DNA of 38,727 nucleotides from Oscillospiraceae bacterium. GTDB taxonomy: Bacteria > Bacillota > Clostridia > Oscillospirales > Oscillospiraceae. Made by a program: the position numbers and the translations under genes. This document shows positions 24,691 through 32,142 of the stretch, in pieces. The notes beneath the pieces were generated by a model. It ran no database searches and was not told the DNA's origin. It saw only the letters and a program-made list of their open reading frames with translations. The stretch lies in NCBI GenBank assembly GCA_015067665.1, contig SVLZ01000012.1, positions 1-38,727 on the forward strand. Reading direction: 5' to 3'. Within the stretch, counting starts at the first letter, position 1. Each line of letters starts with the position of its first letter.

Positions 24691-24946
24691 ACCGAACACC
24701 TCCCTTACGTTTTGCCTCGTCACTAAAGTATCACATTCTCCTACATATTACAATATAATATCTCTACTTTCGTTCGACCATTTGCGACCAAATACCTGCT
24801 ATGTTCGGTTTTTTCTCCATTTACTTATTTTCCATACATATTTTACATTTCCGAAACGCTTGCATTTCTTGATTATCTGTTGTATAATGACTTGAATAGT
24901 CGAACATCTTCGTTTTTCAAATGCAATTAACGCGGAGGAGCGCTCA
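24691..24946. promoter_or_regulatory. Divergent intergenic region with two Spo0A-box-like sequences
   Basis: 256 bp between the Spo0A-like and BspA-like genes. Two 6-of-7 matches to the Spo0A box TGTCGAA are seen: GGTCGAA on the minus strand (24773-24779) and AGTCGAA on the plus strand (24898-24904), the second at the predicted start of the BspA-like transcript. The plus-strand promoter is clear; none was confidently assigned for the minus strand. Short boxes occur by chance, so this is tentative. Confidence 0.35.
24860..24888 (+). promoter_or_regulatory. Promoter of the BspA-like gene
   Basis: -35 TTGCAT (24860-24865) and -10 TATAAT (24883-24888) with a 17-bp spacer; TSS near 24895 and a leader of about 50 nt. 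Confidence 0.78.
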
Positions 24947-26386
24947 ATGAAAATATTAAAAGTGGCATTCGTTCTTCTTTTTTGTGTGATGCTGATTGGC
25001 GGTATTGTCCTGCTTCTGCAAAACGAACCCACAATCCCTACAGATGGTCCCTTTACCTACACCATCTCAAACGGTAAGGTTACCATTAAAGACTGTGACA
25101 AAACCCTCTCCGGTGAGCTTGTAGTTCCCTCTGTCTTAGGTACCTTCCCGGTAACCGCCATCGGAAGCTATGCCTTTGATGGCTGCTACAATATCACCAG
25201 CATCACGATTCCTGACAGTGTAACAGAAATCCAGATGTATGCCTTCGAGAACTGCACAAACTTAGAAAGCATTCACATCCCCGACAGTGTAACAAGCATT
25301 GACCGGGATGCCTTTGGCAACTGTCCCAATTTGACCGGCATTTGGATCGATGCCAACAATTCCACCTATGCAAGTGATGCAAAGGGCGTTCTCTTCTATA
25401 AAGATATGACCACCCTCATCCGCGCACCTATGGGGCTGAAGGATCCCTATACCATTCCCAGCACAGTAAAAACCATCGGCGACCGCGCTTTCTACGGCTG
25501 TGCCAGCTTAAAGGACATCGTTATCCCTGACGGTATCACTGCCATTGACTGGTACACCTTCAGCAATTGCACAAACCTGGAAACGATCACCATCCCCACC
25601 AGCCTGAAAAGCATCGGCTACGAGGTGTTCCGCGGCTGTAACAGCCTGAAAAAGGTCAATTACAAAGGCTCCGAGGACAGCTGGAAAGCTTTGGACATTA
25701 AAGGTGGCAATACCCTGCTGACGAACGCCACAGTCGAATGTAATTTCTGTGTGCATATCTTTGACAGCGGCACAATCACCAAGCCTGTATCCTGCAAAGA
25801 AGACGGTGTCCGCGCCTATACATGCACACTATGCGGGCGCATTAAGTTGGAAACTATCCCGAAACTGAATGCGCACATTTGGGATGCCGGCATCAGAACA
25901 AAATCACCTACCTGCAAGGATTACGGTATTTATACCTATACCTGTACTGTGTGTGACACGAAAAAAGAAGAAAACATCCCGAAGCTGGCGACCCACACTT
26001 GGGATGGTGGTATCACCACGCAGGAGCCCACTTGTAAAGACGCAGGCGTTATGACCTACACCTGCCGGTATTGCGGAGATACCAAAGACGAGGTCATTGG
26101 TGTCCTTACCACTCACACGCCCGGTCCTCCCGCAACAAGCACCACCGATCAGATTTGTACAGTCTGCGGAAAGGTATTGGCTCCCGCTACCGGCGAGCCA
26201 ACGCCTACCGAACCGACCACAGAGCCCACCGATCCTTCTTCCCCCATTGATCCCAGTGAACCGCCTGCAACTGAGGATCCCGGAAATAACGGTGGCTTCT
26301 TTGGAGGTATCGCAGATTTCTTTGGTTCCATCGGTACATTCTTTGAGAATATATTCTCCTCCTTCTTCTCATTGCTTGGTTTCTAA
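24947..26386 (+). CDS. BspA-like leucine-rich-repeat surface protein
   Basis: A 479-residue exported protein. An N-terminal hydrophobic segment (about 5-24) serves as signal or anchor. Residues about 68-240 hold LRR_5/BspA-type repeats of the form IGxxAFxGCxxLxxIxIPDSVTxI. Residues about 263-410 hold four cysteine-rich repeats, each with H-x-WD-G-T, TCKD-G and YTC-x2-C elements, resembling tandem zinc ribbons. Then comes a Pro/Thr/Glu-rich linker (about 415-447) and a Gly/Phe-rich hydrophobic tail (448-479). No LPxTG sorting signal is present. GGAGGAG precedes the ATG. BspA-like repeats often mediate adhesion to host or other microbes; that role here is inference. Confidence 0.9.
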   Translation: MKILKVAFVLLFCVMLIGGIVLLLQNEPTIPTDGPFTYTISNGKVTIKDCDKTLSGELVVPSVLGTFPVTAIGSYAFDGCYNITSITIPDSVTEIQMYAFENCTNLESIHIPDSVTSIDRDAFGNCPNLTGIWIDANNSTYASDAKGVLFYKDMTTLIRAPMGLKDPYTIPSTVKTIGDRAFYGCASLKDIVIPDGITAIDWYTFSNCTNLETITIPTSLKSIGYEVFRGCNSLKKVNYKGSEDSWKALDIKGGNTLLTNATVECNFCVHIFDSGTITKPVSCKEDGVRAYTCTLCGRIKLETIPKLNAHIWDAGIRTKSPTCKDYGIYTYTCTVCDTKKEENIPKLATHTWDGGITTQEPTCKDAGVMTYTCRYCGDTKDEVIGVLTTHTPGPPATSTTDQICTVCGKVLAPATGEPTPTEPTTEPTDPSSPIDPSEPPATEDPGNNGGFFGGIADFFGSIGTFFENIFSSFFSLLGF

Positions 26387-26391
26387 ATAGT

Positions 26392-26423
26392 AAAATGCCC
26401 CGGACAGTCCGGGGCATTTTTAT
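26392..26423. terminator. Bidirectional terminator after the BspA-like gene
   Basis: AAAATGCCCCGGA (26392-26404), loop CAG, TCCGGGGCATTTT (26408-26420): a 13-bp perfect stem with A and T tracts on both sides, between the convergent genes ending at 26386 and 26420. Confidence 0.93.
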
Positions 26424-26653
26424 ACGATTATCTCAATTTCTTCGCCTTTCGAAGATGTCACCTCCACCAGCTTCCATTTCCCATTTCCGCGGCGGAACTT
26501 CTTAAAGGCGCGGACAAAACTCCATGCTTGCCTATATGTAATATTTGTGTTTTTTCGGCTGAGCAACCACGCTGTGAAACGGTTAGCAAACAAAAATTGG
26601 GGAATCCAAATATTAATACGGCGATGTCCGTTCTCTTTTACTGTTATACGCAT
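26420..26653 (-). CDS. Small conserved-type protein, partner of the XRE regulator
   Basis: 77 residues, basic in the middle, with a pattern MRITVKENGHRRINIWIP ... KLVEVTSSKGEEIEIIV. The same pattern, a strand with I-x-IP followed by a helix and a closing LVEV...G..V.I strand, appears in the C-terminal part of the adjacent regulator (VRVNIPMALV ... NLVEIEDGNDVVRIFVE), so the two may share a small fold. It starts 3 bp after the regulator stop, so they are cotranscribed. The ribosome binding site is weak. The function is unknown. Confidence 0.75.
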   Translation of the reverse strand: MRITVKENGHRRINIWIPQFLFANRFTAWLLSRKNTNITYRQAWSFVRAFKKFRRGNGKWKLVEVTSSKGEEIEIIV

Positions 26654-26656
26654 ATG

Positions 26657-27142
26657 TTACTCTACAAATATCCGAACGACATCGTTCCCGTCTTCGATCT
26701 CTACAAGATTTCCCATCACGCCGCTTTGCACAAGGCTGAGTATCTGCGCCCAATCTATGTTTTTCATTGCACCGCTGCCGGATATATTCATACCTGTGTC
26801 AATAGCGACCTGCACCAATGCCATAGGAATATTGACCCGTACCTTTTCCCCATCTGCAGAGTTTACGACGATACGCAAAATCATATCTGTTAAGTTTTTG
26901 CGCTCTGTCACAGGAGTAAGTACTGCTACCGGCTTTTCCCCCTCCCCAGTAAGAAGCGTGTCCACCGAAACACCCAATAGCTTTGCAAGCTTAGGCAGCA
27001 GGCTAATATCCGGGCAGGACTGCTCATTTTCCCATTTGCTGACCGCCTGACTGCTCACATCCAATGCTTGCGCAATATCCTCCTGTTTGAGTCCCTTCTC
27101 CCGCCGCAGGACAGCAATTCTTTTTCCGATCGTGTTTTCCAT
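26657..27142 (-). CDS. XRE-family transcriptional regulator with C-terminal sensor-like domain
   Basis: 161 residues. Residues 1-62 are a Cro/C1-type helix-turn-helix (IGKRIAVLRREKGLKQEDIAQAL, then VSSQAVSKWENEQSCPDISLLPKLAKLLGVSVDTLL with the recognition helix SQAVSKWE). Residues about 80-161 form an alpha/beta domain (KVRVNIPMALVQVAI ... VRIFVE) similar to the DUF2089/YvlB-associated modules as I remember them. The ATG at 27142 follows AAAGGAG. A promoter lies at 27172-27199 and two direct repeats upstream may be its operator. Confidence 0.88.
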   Translation of the reverse strand: MENTIGKRIAVLRREKGLKQEDIAQALDVSSQAVSKWENEQSCPDISLLPKLAKLLGVSVDTLLTGEGEKPVAVLTPVTERKNLTDMILRIVVNSADGEKVRVNIPMALVQVAIDTGMNISGSGAMKNIDWAQILSLVQSGVMGNLVEIEDGNDVVRIFVE

Positions 27143-27171
27143 AAAGGTCTCTCCTTTCCAAATATGCCACC

Positions 27172-27199
27172 AGTATATCCGAAATACGCCTTTTGTAAA
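27172..27199 (-). promoter_or_regulatory. Promoter of the XRE regulator operon
   Basis: On the minus strand -35 TTTACA (27194-27199) and -10 TATACT (27172-27177), 16-bp spacer. Upstream are two direct repeats of GTTGGG(T/C)GGA (27216-27225 and 27239-27248, offset 23 bp) that could bind the regulator itself. Confidence 0.68.
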
Positions 27200-27267
27200 G
27201 GGATTGTTGGTTGTTTCCGCCCAACGGTTAGTAGAATATCCACCCAACCTACAGTTGACTTCATAAA

Positions 27268-27300
27268 ATCCGGCATCGCAAAACGCGATGCCGGTATTTT
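27268..27300 (-). terminator. Terminator of the MFS/GDPD operon
   Basis: CCGGCATCGC (27270-27279) pairs with GCGATGCCGG (27285-27294) around a 5-base loop; on the minus strand the stem is followed by ATTTTATG. It directly follows the phosphodiesterase stop at 27302. Confidence 0.82.
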
Positions 27301-27301
27301 C

Positions 27302-28108
27302 TTAGGGTCTGAAATTTTCAAAAATGGGAATCCAGCCTTCTTTTACCGCTGTTTCATACTGCTCCATATCGGTGAGCGTCCACGAAACGCCCTGAATTCG
27401 CCAAAGCTTACGGCACAGGAAATTGCTCAGTGTCTTTCGATCGCTATACCGATAGGCAATAAAATCCGGAACCATCCATAAATTCATCATTTGATAAGTC
27501 AGCAGAAAACGCAGCAAAATTGGTACAGGAGATTTCTCACGGAGGGAATTGTGCGCCAGCTGACCACGCACAAAATCCGGGTAATGCTTACGAACATAGG
27601 CTATAGCCCGCGGGTCAAAGGACTCTACGCAGTAAAGGCCTTTATAATCCTGCAGCATACGGCAGGTCGCTTCCGTGACCGCAGCCGTATTTTTACCATC
27701 TGTCTTGATCTCCACGATCAGCGGTACACGCCCATCTACCATCTTCAGCACATCAGCAAACAGTGGTATGGTTTCCTCTGTGCCCTGCAGCTTATATGCG
27801 GACAGTTCTGCCGCCGTCAGTTCTTCGATCTTCTTATCCACACCGGCTGTGCGCTGAAGAGACGAATCATGTATCACTGCAAGCTGACCGTCAGCGAGCA
27901 GATGTACATCTAATTCAAAGCCATACCCCGCTGCAACCGCTTGTTGGAAAGCGCCCATACTGTTTTCAGGGAAAGTCGCATCGTGGAGTCCGCGGTGGGC
28001 ATACGACCATTTTTTAAGCTCGGCGAGCTTCGGATGGCTGGAACGGCCACGGAGCAAAAGCAAATAGATTGCTATGAGAACAAGTGTAAGTATCATCATA
28101 TCAGTCAT
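27302..28108 (-). CDS. Glycerophosphodiester phosphodiesterase
   Basis: Hydrolyses glycerophosphodiesters to glycerol-3-phosphate and an alcohol. The GDPD TIM-barrel motifs are visible: AHRGLHDATFPENS (catalytic His and the PEN), FELDVHLLADGQLAVIHD (metal-binding Glu/Asp and second catalytic His) and VEIKTDG. An N-terminal hydrophobic helix (about residues 4-20) suggests membrane anchoring. The 268-residue length fits. It overlaps the transporter stop by 8 bp and lacks a good ribosome binding site, so it is probably translated by coupling; ATGs at 28099 and 28096 are alternative starts. Confidence 0.93.
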   Translation of the reverse strand: MTDMMILTLVLIAIYLLLLRGRSSHPKLAELKKWSYAHRGLHDATFPENSMGAFQQAVAAGYGFELDVHLLADGQLAVIHDSSLQRTAGVDKKIEELTAAELSAYKLQGTEETIPLFADVLKMVDGRVPLIVEIKTDGKNTAAVTEATCRMLQDYKGLYCVESFDPRAIAYVRKHYPDFVRGQLAHNSLREKSPVPILLRFLLTYQMMNLWMVPDFIAYRYSDRKTLSNFLCRKLWRIQGVSWTLTDMEQYETAVKEGWIPIFENFRP

Positions 28109-29660
28109 CTACGTTCAGCGCTTCCAGACCCTTCTGGGTCTCAGGTCTGCTGTCACCGTGGCGGACAAAAGCCATCGTCACAAAAGCAAGACCTGCAAAA
28201 ATTGCAGCATACGGGAATAAAATCGTCATTCTTCCGGTTAGATCCATCAGTGCGCCGGAGAGCACCGGAGTGACGATCTGTGCTGCCATAGAAGCGGTGT
28301 AGTAATAGCCGGTGTACTTGCCGATATCAGAGCCGGAGCTAAGTTCCACCACCATCGGGAAGGAGTTGACATTGATGGTCGCCCAGCCGATACCTGCCAG
28401 AATGAACAACACATTCATCACCAGTACAGAACTGCCCGCCCGCATAAGGGAAGCAACAGCAAACGCAGCTGTAAGCATCACAACACCGCCCAGAATGGTC
28501 TTCTTTCTGCCAATCTTAGAGGCGACAATACCCGCAGGGATATACGCAACGATTGCTGCGCCCTGGGCCAGCAGGAGCGTAGTATTATAGTCCATATCCA
28601 GCACGCGGCTTGCATACAGCGAGTACTTGGAGGTAATTGCATTATAACCGATATACCATAGTGCAACAGAGGCAAGGATCAAAAGCAAACTGCGCTTTTC
28701 GGCCTTGCTAAGCTTCCGATCACCCGCATTTTCCTCAGTGTCCGCCTCATCAATGCCCAAACGCTCACTCTCTGCGCGCATTTCAGCAGCCCATTGCGGC
28801 TCCTTTACTGTCAGGCGGAAAACAACCAATGCGCCCAGCATCAGCGCTGCAACTACACCGTAATAGAGCGTGTAGTTCATCATAGAATTCTTAACGCTAC
28901 CGGTAGCAAACACAATGCCCAGCACCAAGACAAGAATGCCGCCGGCAGTGCCCATCAGGTTAATGATGGCATTGCCTTTGGAACGCAGGGGCTTGATCGT
29001 CACATCCGGCATCAGCGCTACAGCGGGGCTGCGGAAGATAGACATAGAGATCAGGACCGCCAACAAAAGCACCACAAACAGGATAAGTGTTATGGGATCT
29101 GCTGCCGTTGCATCTGCCGCGCAGGCCTGACGGGCAGGCGCAACATAATTGGTATAATCAGGATTGGTTACCAGCTTATCTTCTTCGTTTTTAATTTGGC
29201 TGGTGATCGCCATAAACTGTTCCTTGCTGAACTTATCCTGAAGGATATACACATCACCGTCCGGGGTCACAAGCTCCCGATCTGCCTGCTGCTCATAGAT
29301 AGTGCCAAGGGTAGCAGGATCGTCAATTGCGGCCACATCAGAGATATTTTTCAGCTGTGCGGCATCCACAAAGCTCAGCGCGACCAATACAACTGCGGCA
29401 ATGATGGTACCCACCATAATAAAGGGCGTGCGCTTACCGGATTTCTTACCGACATATTTATCGGACAAAGCGCCAAAGATCGGCAGCATAAAGACCGCTA
29501 ATATATTATCCAGAGCCATAATGAGGCCGGACCATGTTTGGGACATACCAAACTTATTTGTAAGTATTACAGGGATCGTTGCATCATAGGCCTGCCAAAA
29601 TGCACAAATCAGGAAAAAGGCAAATCCTACAAGAATCGTACGCTTATAATTCAGTTTCAT
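28101..29660 (-). CDS. MFS transporter, sugar/SLC45-like, with large external loop
   Basis: A 519-residue polytopic protein with about 12 membrane helices. The LIMALDNILAVFMLPIFGALSDK segment after helix 1 and the SKIGRKK loop in the second half are MFS hallmarks; the N-terminal motif recalls the SLC45/GPH sugar transporters. A polar stretch of about 90 residues (100-188) is inserted between helices 3 and 4 and should face outside. A cytoplasmic central loop (about 295-325) is acidic. Coexpression with the phosphodiesterase suggests a glycerophosphodiester or sugar-phosphate substrate, but this is inference. GGAGG precedes the ATG. Confidence 0.88.
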   Translation of the reverse strand: MKLNYKRTILVGFAFFLICAFWQAYDATIPVILTNKFGMSQTWSGLIMALDNILAVFMLPIFGALSDKYVGKKSGKRTPFIMVGTIIAAVVLVALSFVDAAQLKNISDVAAIDDPATLGTIYEQQADRELVTPDGDVYILQDKFSKEQFMAITSQIKNEEDKLVTNPDYTNYVAPARQACAADATAADPITLILFVVLLLAVLISMSIFRSPAVALMPDVTIKPLRSKGNAIINLMGTAGGILVLVLGIVFATGSVKNSMMNYTLYYGVVAALMLGALVVFRLTVKEPQWAAEMRAESERLGIDEADTEENAGDRKLSKAEKRSLLLILASVALWYIGYNAITSKYSLYASRVLDMDYNTTLLLAQGAAIVAYIPAGIVASKIGRKKTILGGVVMLTAAFAVASLMRAGSSVLVMNVLFILAGIGWATINVNSFPMVVELSSGSDIGKYTGYYYTASMAAQIVTPVLSGALMDLTGRMTILFPYAAIFAGLAFVTMAFVRHGDSRPETQKGLEALNVDD

Positions 29661-29700
29661 AGGGGACCTCCATTTTTTAGTGTCGGTAGTCTATGGGGAT

Positions 29701-29729
29701 ATTATAGCATTTTATAGCAAAAAGTCCAG
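29701..29729 (-). promoter_or_regulatory. Promoter of the MFS/GDPD operon
   Basis: On the minus strand -10 TATAAT (29701-29706) with a 17-bp spacer to CTGGAC (29724-29729) as a partial -35. The -10 is perfect, the -35 matches four of six. Confidence 0.6.
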
Positions 29730-29760
29730 CTTTTTGTGGAAGGGCGGCAAGCGCCGCCCT
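29719..29760 (-). terminator. Hairpins downstream of tyrS
   Basis: On the minus strand an AAGGGCGGC/GCCGCCCTT stem (29739-29760) just past the tyrS stop is followed by a second, AAAAAG-CTGGA-CTTTTT (29719-29735). Together they form a plausible terminator, although the first stem lacks its own T-tract. The second also overlaps the -35 of the MFS promoter. Confidence 0.6.
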
Positions 29761-29764
29761 TATA

Positions 29765-30985
29765 TCACTTCAGAATTGCCTTGTGGAATACCTTTTTGCC
29801 CTTGCGGATCTTTACACCTTCGCGGAGCATTTCCTCCGTCACAACAAACTGGGGTGCAGGTACCTTTTCGTCATTAACAAAGACACCACCCTGCTCGACA
29901 AGCTGACGGGCCTGCTTATTGGAAGGCGCAAGGCCGCAGGTAACCATCAGGTTCAAAATGCCGATCTTACCGTCAGTGAGTTGCTCTGCGCCGATCTCGG
30001 TGGTAGGCATCTCGGCATCACCGCCGCCCATAAAGAGTGCCTTGGCAGATGCCTGCGCCTTTGCCGCTTCTTCTTCGCCGTGCACCAGCTTTGTCAGCTC
30101 AAAAGCAAGGATCTCCTTTGCCTCATTGAGCTTGGCATCCTTCCAGTCTGCCATCTCTTCGATCTGCTCCAAAGGCAGGAAGGTCAGCATACGGATGCAC
30201 TTGAGCACATCCGCATCCTCTACATTTCGCCAGTACTGGTAGAAATCGTAAGGAGAAGTCTTGTTAGGATCCAGCCATACTGCGCCCTTGGCTGTTTTAC
30301 CCATCTTCTTACCCTCAGAGTTAAGAAGCAGCGTAATGGTCATTGCATGCGCATCCTTGCCCAGCTTCTTGCGGATCAGCTCGGTACCGCCCAGCATATT
30401 GCTCCACTGGTCATTGCCGCCGAACTGCATATTACAGCCGTACTCCTTGAAGAGGTAGTAGAAGTCGTAGGACTGCATCGGCATATAGTTAAACTCCAGG
30501 AAGGAAAGGCCTTTTTCCATTCTCTGCTTGAAGCACTCTGCCCGGAGCATATTGTTTACAGAGAAGCAGCCACCGATCTCACGGATAAATTCGACGTAAT
30601 TCAGGTTCAGCAGCCAATCGGCATTGTTGACCATCCGCGCCTTATCCTCACCGAACTCGATAAAGCGCTCCATCTGCTTCTTGAAGCAGGCGCAGTTATG
30701 CTCGATGGTCTCCCGAGTCATCATAGAGCGCATATCCGTCCGACCGGAGGGGTCGCCGATCATAGCCGTACCGCCACCGATGAGGGCAATGGGCTTATTG
30801 CCTGCCATCTGCAGTCTCTTCATCAGGCACAGCGCCATAAAGTGACCGACGTGCAGAGAGTCTGCGGTGGGGTCAAAGCCGATATAGAAGGTGGCTTTGC
30901 CGTTATTGATCATTTCACGGATCTCTTCTTCGTTGGTAACCTGCGCGATCAGGCCGCGCGCTACCAGTTCATCATAAAGTTGCAT
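29765..30985 (-). CDS. tyrS: Tyrosyl-tRNA synthetase
   Basis: Class I aminoacyl-tRNA synthetase charging tRNA-Tyr. The HIGH-type motif is HVGH in [16 protein letters not shown], the tyrosine pocket lies around [22 protein letters not shown], and the KMSKS loop is KMGKT. A C-terminal S4 RNA-binding domain (about 340-406) ends the 406-residue protein. I start it at the ATG 30985 ([12 protein letters not shown]), preceded by GGAGG; an earlier in-frame start at 31057 would lie inside the T-box terminator. Controlled by the leader immediately upstream. Confidence 0.97.
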   Translation of the reverse strand: MQLYDELVARGLIAQVTNEEEIREMINNGKATFYIGFDPTADSLHVGHFMALCLMKRLQMAGNKPIALIGGGTAMIGDPSGRTDMRSMMTRETIEHNCACFKKQMERFIEFGEDKARMVNNADWLLNLNYVEFIREIGGCFSVNNMLRAECFKQRMEKGLSFLEFNYMPMQSYDFYYLFKEYGCNMQFGGNDQWSNMLGGTELIRKKLGKDAHAMTITLLLNSEGKKMGKTAKGAVWLDPNKTSPYDFYQYWRNVEDADVLKCIRMLTFLPLEQIEEMADWKDAKLNEAKEILAFELTKLVHGEEEAAKAQASAKALFMGGGDAEMPTTEIGAEQLTDGKIGILNLMVTCGLAPSNKQARQLVEQGGVFVNDEKVPAPQFVVTEEMLREGVKIRKGKKVFHKAILK

Positions 30986-31011
30986 ATCATTTTCCTCCAA
31001 AAATATAAAAT

Positions 31012-31260
31012 CCTCTGTCCCTAAGGACAGAGGACGTAATGTATTACGTGGTACCACCTCTGATTCGCCTACACCTCACAGAGTAAGCCTCACAGCGTCT
31101 AAAGACGCTTTGCGCTTTTTCGGGCGCACCCGTTCTCCCCTACTGCATTCTTCAGAAAGACCGCTCCGGGATGTATTTGGGCACCCTTTCCCACTGCCTC
31201 GCACCAACCGGCAGCTCTCTGACGGAAATCAAAATGCCTACTTCTTCCCTTCCTCGCGTT
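31012..31260 (-). promoter_or_regulatory. Tyr T-box riboswitch
   Basis: Leader of tyrS, read on the minus strand. Stem I carries AGTAGG near its start, an apical region with GAGAGCTGCCGGTTGGTGCG, and the specifier codon TAC (31173-31175, context AAATACATC), which is tyrosine and fits the downstream gene. The T-box sequence GAGGTGGTACCACG (31050-31065) is followed by the terminator CCTCTGTCC/GGGACAGAGG plus ATTTTA (31012-31034). Uncharged tRNA-Tyr would pair with the TGGT of the T-box and allow read-through. Confidence 0.95.
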
Positions 31261-31266
31261 AGAAAT

Positions 31267-31295
31267 ATCCTATCAAAAACCCTATATTCTGTCAA
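31267..31295 (-). promoter_or_regulatory. Promoter of tyrS
   Basis: On the minus strand -35 TTGACA (31290-31295) is perfect and -10 is TAGGAT (31267-31272), 17-bp spacer. The TSS near 31260 defines the T-box leader start. Confidence 0.85.
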
Positions 31296-31302
31296 GAGTT
31301 TT

Positions 31303-31677
31303 TCATTTACCCTCTAATAGTTCTGCAAATGGCACAAAATGCTCCGCGCGGCAATAAGTGACTACGATCTTTCCATAGGATTCTATCTGTTCCTCCGGAA
31401 GCTTTCGACTCGCCATATCCGCTGCATATTCCCTTGCCGCTGTTTCTGTACTGAAAAAATCAAAGTAGACATCCTCTCCGCTGGGATGGGATGCAACGAT
31501 ATAGTCCGTCAAGCCTTCCACGTCCACTTCCCCGTCGCAGACAAAGGATTGGACCGCATAACCAGCCGATTCATAGGCTGTAACGATTTCTCCTCGGGTA
31601 ATATCTGTCCGATCTTCCGACGCACACCCTGTAAAAACAAAAAGTAATCCAAAAACCACAGCCAATAAGCGTTTCAT
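31303..31677 (-). CDS. Putative lipoprotein of unknown function
   Basis: 124 residues with a lipoprotein signal peptide: basic MKR, hydrophobic stretch, then lipobox FTGC with the lipidated Cys at about residue 18. The mature part is a small acidic alpha/beta domain (ITRGEIVTAYESAGYAVQSF ... DVYFDFFSTETAAREYA) with no motif that I recognise. Start supported by GGAGGTAACTGGG. It is the last gene of the minus-strand run beginning with oapA, 30 bp after the ASCH gene, immediately before the tyrS promoter. Confidence 0.85.
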   Translation of the reverse strand: MKRLLAVVFGLLFVFTGCASEDRTDITRGEIVTAYESAGYAVQSFVCDGEVDVEGLTDYIVASHPSGEDVYFDFFSTETAAREYAADMASRKLPEEQIESYGKIVVTYCRAEHFVPFAELLEGK

Positions 31678-31707
31678 CCCAGTTACCTCCGTTTACCTTG
31701 CCGCAAT

Positions 31708-32142
31708 TTAAGGAAAAACCTTAATAAACTCCTCGCAGACCACTTGCATATCCTCTGTAAAATCAAGACCTGCGTCTGCCAGCTCTTTTGTGAAAAAGCT
31801 CCGGTGTACATTCCGCCAATAAGAAAGCGAGCGGTCACCCTCTCCCTCCGCAAATGCATGCCGGGCAGATACCTGACAGAACGGAATCACATATACCTTT
31901 GTAGTTTTGATGATACAGGCGGCCGTGTTGTCCTCCCACAAAACCACACTATAGGTATTCTCTTCCGGCAATGGCTCATTTTCCGCTGCATAAATGGGAT
32001 ACGCAGAGGATGTACCGGTTTTTACACCATCTAACACCAGCTGTGCCAAACGGTTGGCATCATCGCCAAATTGCCACGCATCATACGGCCCACAGGCACC
32101 GGATTGCGCGGTATATTGCTTCCACATGGTTTCTGCGTTCAT
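31708..32142 (-). CDS. ASCH-domain protein
   Basis: 144 residues matching the ASCH fold (a PUA-like beta-barrel often linked to RNA binding or nucleoside metabolism): ANRLAQLVLDGVKTGTSSAYPIY, SVVLWEDNTAACIIKTTKVYVIPF and the C-terminal VVCEEFIKVF. The ATG overlaps the recN stop by 4 bp (ATGA), so it is translated with recN. The substrate is unknown. Confidence 0.88.
   Translation of the reverse strand: MNAETMWKQYTAQSGACGPYDAWQFGDDANRLAQLVLDGVKTGTSSAYPIYAAENEPLPEENTYSVVLWEDNTAACIIKTTKVYVIPFCQVSARHAFAEGEGDRSLSYWRNVHRSFFTKELADAGLDFTEDMQVVCEEFIKVFP

Noticed and set aside
29783..31024. Open frame of 413 codons on the plus strand opposite tyrS
   Set aside because: Antisense shadow of tyrS produced by its codon bias; no family features and it runs into the T-box leader.
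31012..31057. Upstream in-frame start for tyrS
   Set aside because: It lies in the T-box antiterminator/terminator, and the ATG at 30985 has GGAGG and the normal TyrRS N-terminus.
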